From the NCBI GenBank assembly GCA_900074885.1, contig FJUW01000020.1, forward strand, positions 922,844-986,843: a stretch of 64,000 nucleotides of DNA, read 5' to 3'. Under the pieces are notes generated by a model. It had not been told where the DNA came from. It did not search any database and saw only the letters and a list, made by a program, of their open reading frames with translations. The stretch comes from Rhynchosporium graminicola (taxonomy: Eukaryota; Ascomycota; Leotiomycetes; Helotiales; Ploettnerulaceae). Below are positions 23,969 to 34,064 of this stretch, piece by piece. The position numbers and the translations under genes were made by a program. Numbering within the stretch: the stretch's first letter is position 1; each line of letters begins with the position of its first letter.

Positions 23969-24170
23969 TGTGACAGCGCATGGTATACGTGGCAGATACG
24001 GGCCAGTATCGGTGCCTTAGGCATACTCTCCTTGTATATATAGAAGGTGCAGACTCCTTCAGAGCTCTATATCTTTCTGTTTCCTTCGTACTAGACTATA
24101 TAAGATCGCTCTTAGCCTTCCTACTTGTTTATTCTTACTTATATACTGCCTTAAGTCTTATATCGTTATA
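23969..24170 (+). repeat. 5' LTR of E2
   Basis: 202 bp, TGTGACAGCGCATGG to TCGTTATA (from CGTTACA). A TATA-like box TATATATAGAAGG is near 24035. The frame at 23980-24174 is only an accident of this LTR. Confidence 0.9.
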
Positions 24171-24859
24171 TTAAATAGAAAGATTAAGACTGCCGGAGAT
24201 AGTATTAAATAATATCTTACCTAGAAAACTCGATTTATACGTACGACTACTAGGGAGCTCTTCGCTAAGTTATCTCTACTTACCTTAGATTTTCAGAATT
24301 ATACGGAAATAGTTAGTACTATTAATTACGAATTCGATAGTTAGGTTTTCAAAAGAGCTAAGATTCTAGAGATCTCTCAGATAGCTAGGAATTTGAACGT
24401 AATTCAGCCTTAGAAGCACTAGTATTACTGCGAAGTTACTCTCGGATACTTCGAAACTCGTTCCTTCGTGCGTACGAAATAAAACAGCAGACGAATTTTA
24501 GGTAGAAACTTCCCTATAAGCTCTAATATTTATTATCCTCTTACCTGACTTTAACCTTCCGAAAGTAGCTCTAATAGCGAAAAACCTTACTTTTAGGCTA
24601 GGACGAAATAGCTTATTACCTTAGCGGAAATTATCGGAATTCGACTCGTAATCCTTATACCCCGGTATAATTTATCCCCCTTAGCAGAATCGACCTCCCT
24701 CTACTAGAACCTTTAATTTAATACTTTCTATATCTACTTAACGAAGATATCTGACTCTTCTTAATCTTTCGGCTTCTTTAGAATTCGATTTCGACTTTCG
24801 CTTCTTCTATAACTTTCAAGTGTTCTATCACTTTCGCTTAGTCTCGCTTACCTAATACT

Positions 24860-26047
24860 ATGCCTCCTAAGAAGGCTTAGCTAGCTCCTACGGCTTTATC
24901 GGAATACCCTCGTAGCCCTTCCGATTCCGTACTTACTATAGAATTACTTTAATCGATTGAAGACTATTAATTACAGATAGAATCGACTACACGGGAGCTT
25001 TCTATTAGTATTAGTCGTATCGAACAGATATTTGCCGAGTTTTTATATACTTAGGCATAATCGATAAACTCTAGACCTTCGGTAAACTTTAGACCTTTAG
25101 TAAACTCGGTATTATAATTACTAATAGAACCTACCCTTAAACGCTCTTTAATTAATAATTTATAGACCTCTAGTAAGTCGCAACTAACTGAAAGTATCGA
25201 TAATCTTAATATAGGGATTAACCTATCTTTCAGCTAATAGCATACTTCTATTCAGGACCGACTAGAAGTTAATTTAGACTAATACCCGACTACGCGTGCT
25301 TATAAAGCGCTAGTCTAGAGCTCTACTTCTAGCTTTATAAGAGGTTACTTAGAACTATAGTATCTCTCGGAAATTACGCCTTTCTCCTCTACTAAAGAGA
25401 TAATTTCAGTACTCGCTTCTTACTACTTTTCCGGACTCGAAACAGAGTAATATCAGACTGAATTTCATAAGCTTTTAATGAAAAAGGAGTCCTTTTTATA
25501 ATTCCGTGTAAAGTTCTAAAGCTTAGCAATTCTCGGAGGTATAACTAAATCAGAGTAGTACTTTTACCTCTAGCCGAAGCTTATTATATAGCTACGTATA
25601 GCTGCCGCTCTAATTAAGTACTCTTAGAAGACTGATTATTTAGCTATAGTCTCTTCTCTTACGGCACTCGATTTGGAACTCTCTCGACTACCTTTAATAC
25701 CTCGAGCTACTCTAGCTCTACCGATAGTTAGTACGTCTTCTGAGCCCTTGATACCTATCGAGGAAGTATAGTATTACTACTATAAGAAGCATAGTCACTA
25801 TAAGGGCGATTGTTGTAACGACATAAGACTCAAGGCGGTATACAAGTAAGAATAAATAAGTAGGAAGGCTAAGAGCGATCTTATATAGTCTAGTACGAAG
25901 GAAACAGAAAGATATAGAGCTCTAAAGGAGTCTGCACCTTCTATATATATAAGGAGGGTATACCTAAGGCACCGATACTGGCCCGTATCTGCCACGTATA
26001 CCATGCGCTGTCACAATTGTCTGATATTGAAGACGAAGAAGGAGTAA
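24860..26047 (+). pseudogene. E2 Gag with zinc knuckle, interrupted by solo LTR
   Basis: ATG at 24860 opens MPPKKA and the frame runs 317 codons with no indel to the last Cys codon of a zinc knuckle at 25772-25813. The knuckle now reads YYYYKKHSHYKGDC, which fits an ancestral C-x2-C-x4-H-x4-C with Cys to Tyr changes. The 207-bp solo-LTR insertion then interrupts the frame. After it the frame continues for nine codons to TAA at 26045-26047. In-frame TAG and TAA codons are RIP-type. About 690 bp of leader precede it, in which I see no clear frame. Confidence 0.8.
25814..26015 (-). repeat. Solo LTR of the E2 family, inserted in E2 gag
   Basis: 202 bp, minus orientation (plus strand starts TGTAACGACA and ends CTGTCACA), with a perfect 5-bp duplication ATTGT (25809-25813 and 26016-26020). 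It is less mutated than the LTRs of its host element. This is a self-nested insertion: the family was mobile after E2 had landed. Confidence 0.92.
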
Positions 26048-26180
26048 TTTGCGTCTTACGCTTTAGATTAATAATTACTTAGATTTTATTTAGAATTCGA
26101 CTTGATTTGACTATCTTTTCTTTCGTTTTTTATTTACCTTTAAAGGCTCGCCCTCGAGCCTTTATCTTGGAAGGGGGTAA

Positions 26181-26382
26181 TATAATAGCGCATAGTATAC
26201 GTGGCAGATACGGGCTAGTATCAGTGCCTTAGGTATACCCTCCTTATATATATAGAAGGTGCAGACTCCTTTAGAGCTCTATATCTTTCTGTTTCCTTCG
26301 TACTAGACTATATAAGATCGCTCTTAGCCTTCCTACTTGTTTATTCTTACTTATATACCGCCTTGAGTCTTGTGTCGTTATA
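26181..26382 (+). repeat. 3' LTR of E2
   Basis: 202 bp, starting TATAATAGCGCATAG (from TGTGACAGC) directly after the purine tract, and ending GTCGTTATA. Followed by ACTAT. Confidence 0.9.
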
Positions 26383-26387
26383 ACTAT

Positions 26388-28690
26388 ATCTATATAGATT
26401 TTATCTATTAATCTAGTAGGTCGGGCACGTGCCGATACCTTATTAACCTTCCGAATAAGTCGGTCTTTCTCATATAATACGTAAAGGCGAGTTCTACTAG
26501 TCTTAAGCTCTATAAACTTTATACTAGTAACTATAGATTAAGTGCGTCGTACTACGTTGAAGCTAGCGTGATATATACGTCTATACTAAAGCTCTATATC
26601 GACTGTAGCTTGCTCTACTGCTGCAGGTAAGCTTAAACCCGGAAAGCTAGCGTACCTTACGCCGGAGGTCTCTTTAATAATAAATAGATCTTCGTCAATT
26701 ATATAGATCTCCTTCTCCTTAGACGTATAGAGAATAGAACTACGTAAATAACCTTCTAATTTATTAAATTTAGAACCGGAGTATAAGCAGACTAGAGACT
26801 ATAAGATATATAGTATATCGTAGCACTCTAATGTGCGTACTATACTATCGGTTTTTAGCGCCTTAATCGTATAACTTCTAATCCCAGTAGAGCGTAATAG
26901 CCTATTAATAGTAATTATATACTGTAAATCGTCTCTTAGCGTATATAAGATAAACTTAGAAAAGTCGTTAGATATATGCTCCGTAGGTGTCGAAAAGCTA
27001 TCGTGACTTATTATAATAAGAGAATATAGCTATAGAAGCTATAATAGTAGGGAAATATAATAAAAGGGCTACGCCGAAGATACTACTATCGTCGGAATCG
27101 TTATTCTTCTCCTTCTTCTTTCTACTACTAGTCTTCTTCTTATTAGTCTTATTAGTCTTACTCTCTCCCTCCTTCTTCTTTAGCTATTCGGCGTGCAGGA
27201 TCTACTTCTTTCTAGACTTCTCCTTAAACTCCTTCTTCTTCTGCTTATTAATAATAAAACAGTTCTCTAGAGTATACTTTAGCGATATCTGTTTATAGTA
27301 CTTATAAGTCGGTCTAGCTTCCTTACTAGCCGGCTTAGTAGCTCCTCTGCTACTTCCTTTTTTAGAATTAGGTATAGACTTATTACTATATAAGGCTTAA
27401 CCTGCTATCTTTCCGGTAGAATCACTAGCTCTAGCTTTATTAGTAATATCTTCAATCAGACTAATTAGGGTTACTCCTAAGTTAGCCTTCTTATTTATCT
27501 CTAGGTTATTACTAGAAGAAACTCTTAAGAGAGAACGTTATCTTTCAGCTTATATAAGCTACTTCTCTGAAACTATAGTAATAAATATAATTAGATATTA
27601 TACCGGAGGTAGAGCTATTATTAAAGTCTCTAATTTGATAATTAAGAGCTTAAAAGCGATAATAAACTTCTCTAGGGAGTTGAAATCGTTATACTAGAGC
27701 TTAATATAATCTTATATAGCGTTATATACTAGTATATTACTACCTCCTTCGTACTACGCTTATAAGGCCTCTTATATATCTAATACGGTAGTTTTACTAG
27801 TTATATACGCGAGAGGTCCGGCCTTGCAATTCAACGTGATTACTAGCTTTATTTAACTCTCTCTAGACTCCTAATCTTACTACTTCTTAAGGGCTTTATT
27901 ATCGACCTCGTTATCCTATTCGTCTACCTCTTTAGGCACGTAGTCACGCGACTTAATATTAAGAAACTTACTAATTCTATTAGTTTTAGTAATATTCAGT
28001 ACCTTATCTCTCTATTCCGTATAGTTTTCTCCTCTCTTAAGCTTATAGCTATCTGCTAAGTTTAAGGAGGTAAAGCTACTTATCTTCTTGCGTTTATATA
28101 GCTCTAGCGTAGTTATAGTAATAGGTTCCGATTCCGGGTCTTCCGGATCCTCTGGATAACCCTAGGATATCGATTTAGCGTCTATAGGGGGTAAATCAGG
28201 TATATTTTAAGTCCTGAGGACTTAGGTAGTAGCTTCTAGCGCTAGCGCGGAGAACTCTGCACCTCGGGATACGATAATTTCGGAATCGTCGACTTTAACT
28301 GCTACACGAGTATTAATTACTATACAGCTTGTATATAGTAACTCTTCAATAGAGCTAGAGTTATCGGAGTATACTTCTTCGACTTCTTCTAATAATAGTA
28401 GCGTAAGTGCTATAGCTGAAGAACTCTCTCTACTAGCACTCTGCGCGACTGTATTTGCTATAGAAAGACGCGCTAGTTTAACTGAACTATACGCGTATAC
28501 TATACCTTGATCGGAAGCTCGTAACTTGAATCTCTACCCTTAGTACTAAGAAACAGTTCGACGCTTACTATTAAGAATCATAATACTACTGCTTCTTTGA
28601 GTACTACTCTACTTCTGGCTATCAGAGCTTATAAATATGCAAAAGACGCTTATAATATAGGTCTAATTTGCTACTTTTATTAGAGTCTAC
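26388..28690 (-). pseudogene. Copia C2 gag, zinc knuckle and integrase N-terminal part
   Basis: Minus strand. Gag (UBN2 type) runs from a probable ATG near 28582 to about 27430, with readable pieces such as SSFTSLNLAD and LKRGENYTE. A knuckle-like C-x2-C-x6-H-x4-C segment (two Cys and the His now Tyr) lies at about 27260-27310. The integrase zinc region is at about 26450-26560 (decayed WHRR-x-GHASFNVVRRT). The frame continues into integrase at 26388 and is split there by E2. The 5' LTR of C2 is missing: the sequence joins Copia C1 near 28690. Confidence 0.8.
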
Positions 28691-29103
28691 TTTAAAAGAC
28701 ACAGGCTCGAGCAGCTTATGATTTATATCTACTTCTAAGTAGTACGTATTATAATACTATTTAGCTTCTATATTAATAGAGCTATTAGAGATATTTATAC
28801 CCTTTTTATTAAAGGTAACTTTCTAATCTTTATTAGTTAGGTCCTTAGAGCTTAGGAGAGTAGTTTTAAGGCTAAGTACGTAATTTATATCTTTAATAAG
28901 TACTCTATCGCCTTCCCTAGTGATTATAAGGATATCTCCCTTACCTATTATAAGCAAAATATCATTATTAGCGATAGTAATAGACTTCTTAGATATAGGT
29001 TTATAGTCTAATAACTAGCTTTTATTCGGTGTATAATGCTCAGAAGCACCAGAATCGAGTACTATTCTATAGTTATATATAGTAGCGTAAGCTTGATCTG
29101 CTG

Positions 29104-29135
<32 letters not shown>

Positions 29136-30060
29136 AAAGAACTCATAAGGGCCTTAGTAGACTCCTCTTTGAATTATTTAGCGCCTTTACCTTTCGACTT
29201 CTTCTTATTATTAGTCGATTTATTAGGTATTAGCTCAGGGTGCTTTATATAGCAATTTACCTTTATATAATTTATTTTATTATAGTAACTATACTTCTTA
29301 CTGCTTTTCGAATTCTTCCCCTTAAAAGCCTTATTAGCTTATAAATCGGTAGAAGTATTTATTCTAGCCTCTTCTGATATAAGATCTCTTATTAAACTTT
29401 CTATATCGATAGAAGAAAGGTTATTAGAGATCTCTTTATACTTCCTAGAAGTAAAAGAATCAAAAGAACTAGGTAAACCTTTAAATATAAGGCTAACTAG
29501 TATAGGCTTTAGAATCTCATACTTAAGCTGCTTTAGGTAGACTGAACTAGCTTGAATTACGCTAGTATACTCGTATATATTCTTATAAGAGGAGTAGGTA
29601 TTATCGATAATACGATTTATATGCCTACTGATCTCCTCTAGGCTAGTAGAACCGTAAGTAGCTATAATAGCTTCCTATAGGTCTTTTGCGCTAGTCTTAT
29701 CCTTGAATCTATCGAGGTTTTCAAGTGATATAATCGACTTAATAGCGCATAAAGCCTTCTTATTTGCACGCTCAAAATCAGCTAGTCTCTAATAGTATTT
29801 AATCGCTAGCTCAGGAGAGTAAGAAGTATAATCTACTCTCTTTTCGCCTTACGCGTTAATACGTTCTTCTGATTTAAAGTAGAGAGCTCGGCTCGGCTTA
29901 GTCTTAGTACTATTAATATAAGATATATAGCTATTTACCTCTAAGTAGAGGCTAGCTATATTAAGCTACTTTATATAGTTAGAGCGGCCTACTAGCTTAT
30001 CTCCCTTAAAGGAAGATATGATTCCTTATAGGCAGTTTAATAGTACTAAGTACTAAGAGG
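28690..30060 (-). pseudogene. Copia C1 gag and protease
   Basis: Minus strand, relatively well preserved. Gag starts near 30020 (SSFKGDKLVGRSNY, then WLNIASLYLEVN). A C-x2-C-x4-H-x4-C zinc knuckle (first Cys residues now Tyr) lies at about 29255-29296. The retropepsin site VLDSGASEHYTP is intact at about 29030-29065. Between them an (ACT)n tract at 29105-29136 encodes a run of Ser. The sequence then merges with Copia C2 near 28690, so C1 lacks integrase, reverse transcriptase and a 3' LTR here. Confidence 0.85.
29105..29136. repeat. ACT trinucleotide repeat in C1 gag-pol
   Basis: About ten CTA/ACT units which, on the minus strand, encode consecutive Ser codons just before the protease domain. 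A length-variable linker is likely. Confidence 0.8.
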
Positions 30061-30773
30061 TCTTTAAAAGTACGAGTTTTACTCGTATAAGCTACTAAGT
30101 AGCTTGAAAAGATACTGACCTTATCTTACCCTTAAAAAAGATAGTAGCTACGCTGAGCTTACTATCTTACCGAGTTTTTCGCTTAGTTAAAATCAATAGT
30201 AGTATACGGTAACTACGTCTATCGTATTTACTATTAAATTGACCTTACTACTAGGCCCAGTTTTACCTTATAGCGCCTCAAGTACTACTATTAAGTAACC
30301 CTCTCCGAGGATAGCTTCTTATACTAAATAGTAACCTATATTAGCCGACCTATGATTTATGCCAGACTAGTAGCGAATCAGAAGCTACGCCCTACTACGC
30401 AACGAGGCCTAGCTTCTAAACTAAGTCGGTAGTAGATATAGGCACCCCGGAATAAGATCTTAGCCTTCGTACCTAGGGTCACTAGGTCGTCTCCACTTCT
30501 AAAGGCTTCGAGAGGTTATAAGTTATGATTTCCCTGTAACTTCGTCTTAGGGTCAAGGGCCACGAGTCTGATTCGCTATAGCCGTGTTAGTAGGGCTCAA
30601 AGGGGCTAGCTTACTAGCTCTTAGGCGAGAAGTCGCTTGAAAACAACTAAGTACGCCCTATCAGGAAGCTCCTTTATCGGTAAGGAGTAACGGAAGCGAG
30701 TTTAGGCGAGATCGATCGAAGGAAGCGTCTAATTAGCTGATTTCACTAAGTGAATTACTACCATATGGAAATT
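30061..30773 (-). other. 5' leader of Copia C1
   Basis: Untranslated leader between the LTR and gag. A primer-binding-like TGGTAGTAATT (minus strand, 30763-30773) directly follows the LTR. The part from about 30274 to 30773 is repeated, inverted, at 37065-37817. It retains many CpG and CA words, so it is less mutated than the coding part. Confidence 0.6.
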
Positions 30774-31164
30774 GAGAGTGGAAATCGGCTAAAGGTCAGA
30801 ATAATAGGTGATCAATTTGACTTGCTTTAATTGCTTGAAGAAAGCTAACTACAGGAGAGATTCTAGCTACTTATATAGCTATGTGAGCTCTCTAGAATAT
30901 TCTATACTACGTAATACAGAACTCTATAGAAGAAGACACGTATACTATAGAATCATACTACGTCAGTAGTACGTCAGTAGAAACCTCTAGAAGTACGATA
31001 TACGTACTAGAGAGTAGTAGAACTCTATCGAGAACCTTCATGGTAACTCTAATAGAGTATGCAGGGTACAGGCTATTGACAAGGTACAGGGTGTGTATGC
31101 TAATGCAGGTAAAACTGCCCAAGGTACTGGTAAACTGACCAAGGTACTGGTTACAAATCCAACA
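30774..31164 (-). repeat. 5' LTR of Copia C1
   Basis: 391 bp. On the minus strand it starts TGTTGGATTTGTAACC and ends TTTCCATA. It matches the 477-bp LTRs at 36588-37064 and 55082-55558 but has an internal deletion. TGTTGG starts are usual for Copia LTRs. Confidence 0.8.
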
Positions 31165-32801
31165 AACGTTAGTATATTACTAAAGTTACTTTAGGATCTT
31201 AAGCTCTAACTGCGATTAGATTACTTTCTTTACTAGTAATATAAACTTATCCGCATATAGTAAGCTATAATTTAGTATAGTCTATTAGCTTCTAGAAATA
31301 AGTTTTATCCTTTATATATAGATAGAAGTACTTAATATATTCTGATCTACTAGTAGTAGTATAAGATAAGCTAATATTAGTACTAACTCGAGATCTAAGT
31401 ATTAAGAAAACGCCCTAACTTTTTCCTATATTACTTTAAAACTCCTAATATATATAATTAACTTAACTTATATAGAATTCCTTAGTAAGCTCCTTAAGGG
31501 TATATAGCGAGAGTCTTCTATATAGCTTAGCTCTTTAATACTTAATTAGAAAGTTATTTATCTAGAGGTAGTCGAAAGATTTAACTATATTTAAGAAGTC
31601 TATAATTCTAAGGGATCTTTCGATATCTAAGACCTTATAAAGTATATAGTCTCTGATCAGAGCTTAAAGTTTAATAATCTAAGCTTAAGGGTTTGAATTA
31701 CTACCTCTTCCTTTACCTCTAGTAGATACTCCTATAGTAAGATAAAGCTTATAAGCTTTCTATATATTAGATTAAATAATCGTATTAGTTTAATAGAGTT
31801 CTTATCTTAAAGCTCTTAAAAGATATTAAAGGTTTACTCTCTTTTCAGCTAGTAATCCCTTAATCGTAGGAGCTAAGTAAGTTAGTAATATAGTCTTCTC
31901 TATCTATATATAGATTTAGCGTAAGTAATAGCCTTTTAGCTATTAGTAGCGAGATCGAGTATAAATTACTTATTTTCGATCTCTGCTTTAGCTTTCCGAG
32001 ATACTATAGTAATTATAGTAAGTTTCTTAGGCTTAGCTAGAATAAGGCGTACTAAAGTAAGATCGAGTACCTGACTTATATCTCGAGTACTTCTAGTTAG
32101 TTCGGAGATCTGCTCCTTAGCTTATTAAACTAATTTAAGCTCTTAAGCTTTTATTCCTATATTATAATCTACTTTAGAGCTTCGATTCTCGCTATCTATA
32201 ATCTCTTATAGCTATCGTAGTCGGATCTGAAGAAGCTTAGCTAAGGAGACTTAATCTAGTAGATCTAGGTCTATATATTATTATACTCTAATTATTCTAG
32301 CTATAAATTAAATATAAGAGATCTAATTTAGCTATTACTCTAGCTTTTTATAGATTATCTTATTACTCAGATTAAGTAGATTATCAGAAGGATCGTTAAA
32401 AGATATAGTTTAAGTAATTGAAAAGCTAATATAAGCCTTATAGAATATTAATTAATATATTATAAAAGGTTTAAATAGATAACTTAAGTAATCGAAAGCT
32501 AGAATAAAGCTTTACTTCTATATATATAACAGGTAGCTTTAAAAGCGATATATTAATATATAGCTCTTAACTATAGGATAAAAGTAAGGTAAGCTTTATT
32601 AGTTATAAAAGATTACTTTAAAGTATTAGGAGATAGAGAATTAAAGTAGTCTCTGAATATTAATTATAGAGAGCGTTATCTCTTTAGGAGAAAGAGAGAA
32701 AGCTTACTTTAAATATATAAGGAGATCATATGAGCATATACTAAGCTATGCAGGTGATCAGACATAACGTGACTATATATAATAGGTGAAAGTATATGAT
32801 A
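31165..32801 (-). mobile_element. Reversed 5' fragment of a Copia B family element
   Basis: Reverse complement matches about 486-2120 of element B: a 230-bp LTR (32572-32801), then leader and gag-like sequence, breaking off at the C1 LTR. RIP has decayed it independently of B. No intact frame. A 76-bp linker (32802-32877) separates it from Gypsy G1. Confidence 0.8.
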
Positions 32802-32877
32802 ATACCGTATATAGCTCTTTATTTAAAGAGGATATAACATATTAAGAGATTTTAATATAGTACTATAACTATCTAAT

Positions 32878-33310
32878 TATAACGTTCCTGGTTCTGACTA
32901 GTACGCGGTATACAGGCTCGTCGGTTAGTATTAGCTATAAAGTAAAGTAAATAAGAAGTTCGGTTCTTAATTAGAATGAAGACGTTATAAGCAGGTATTA
33001 ATTATAATATGAATTTAAGTACGAAGCTTCTATTTAATAATAGAAGTATTAGTCTTATATAGAACTTTCATTCTCTTATACTAGCTATACAAGATAGTCT
33101 TATAGAGCTCGTAAGCTCTCGCGACTTATCTAGTAGTCGAGTATATCACGTGACCTAATATCTATCGTGATTATAACTAAATTAGTACTATTCTCCTAAT
33201 AGTAGTAACTCTTTCCTAGCACTTAAAACTATCTGGTATATACTACTAGGTAGTACTATTAGTATTCTAGACGGTTTTAGTGCTAAGACCGCTTCCCTAG
33301 GTTCGTAATA
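32878..33310 (-). repeat. 3' LTR of Gypsy G1
   Basis: 433 bp, matching 49866-50361 of G2 except for an internal stretch of about 60 bp present only in G2. Plus-strand start TATAACGTTCC (from TGTAACG). Confidence 0.78.
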
Positions 33311-33449
33311 CTATCCCCCTCTTATCCTAGCGTATCCTTACGCTTAAGTATACCTAATGAGATATCGATAACTACTTATAGCTATCTCCTTCTTCTATTA
33401 TACCCCCTGAACGCTTAATTGAGTCGATTATATTATACTCAGAAGATAA

Positions 33450-34064
33450 ATAGAATTAAGTAGTAAAATTATAATATTATATACTAGATATAAAAAGGCG
33501 GAGTATAAGAAGAATATATCGTCTCGCGATCTAAAACTAACTTAATATAATTATTACGCTCGACTGAATAAATCCTATAATATTCGCGTAAGAAACCGAA
33601 CACCTATAGTATCCGAATAAGAGAGTCTAGATTTATAAATCGAGAAGTTAGAAGATAAGGAAGACTTAGCTATAGCTAAGTTCTATACGCGAATTATAAA
33701 GTTAAAGAAATAGAAACATTTCTTATATAAAAAGTAGCAAAAGATAATTACTACTAGTCTAAACTCGATAGCTAAGCTCGATACTCTTAAAGCTCTAGAA
33801 AAGAAAGAAAAGGAGAAATAAGAAAAGGAAAGAGTATATAAAGATACTAAGTTAATAGGCGCGGAACCCTCTAGTTCCGATATCCCTATTAACCTCTTAT
33901 TCGACCTGATAGTCGACTTTCCTTTCGACTCTACGGACCCGCTTTAGATAGATCTAGGTTTTATCGATAGAAATTAGCTAGTAATACTAAGTAATAAAAG
34001 CTTAACTTAAGTTCTTAGGTATCTTCCGAATATAAGAAGTTCTTTTATTTCACTAAGTATCTAA
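33450..34064 (+). pseudogene. Antisense accessory frame of Gypsy G1 (zinc-cluster-like)
   Basis: 615 bp, 205 codons, from a probable start ATA (expected ATG) to TAA at 34062-34064. It has no indel and nine or so RIP-type stops. Near the N-terminus the frame has YTRY, then about 18 residues, then YNYYARLNKSYNIR. If each Tyr is a former Cys, this gives C-x2-C ... C-x2-C-x6-C, the spacing of a GAL4-type zinc cluster. A charged helical stretch follows (IEKLEDKEDLAIAKFY), then an acidic Lys/Glu region and GAEPSSSDIPI. The last 50 bases run antisense to the chromodomain of pol. The plan recalls small fungal proteins with a Cys cluster and coiled coil often seen beside Gypsy elements; that link is from memory. 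Confidence 0.62.

Larger units (their letters stand above)
23969..26382 (+). mobile_element. Gag-only LTR retrotransposon E2 inside Copia C2
   Basis: Two 202-bp LTRs (23969-24170 and 26181-26382) in direct orientation, with a perfect 5-bp duplication ACTAT (23964-23968 and 26383-26387). A purine tract AAGGGGGTAA (26171-26180) abuts the 3' LTR. Without the solo LTR inserted in it, the element is 2207 bp. The only coding capacity seen is a Gag with a C-terminal zinc knuckle; there is no room for protease, reverse transcriptase or integrase. It must have been moved by proteins of another element. The LTR shares its 3' half and leader with family E (59270 onward), a good candidate helper. Confidence 0.9.

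Noticed and set aside
23980..26004. Two similar frames of 64 and 68 codons with hydrophobic ends
   Set aside because: They lie in LTRs of the E2 family (plus and minus copies); the similarity reflects LTR homology, as at 37503-37709 and 59395-59589.
28613..28625. TGGCTATCAGAGC, similar to a Copia primer-binding site
   Set aside because: It is on the strand opposite to Copia C1 and C2 and not next to an LTR.
29036..29233. 65-codon frame with a run of Thr
   Set aside because: Antisense of the well-recognised Copia C1 protease; the Thr run is the reverse of a Ser-coding ACT repeat.
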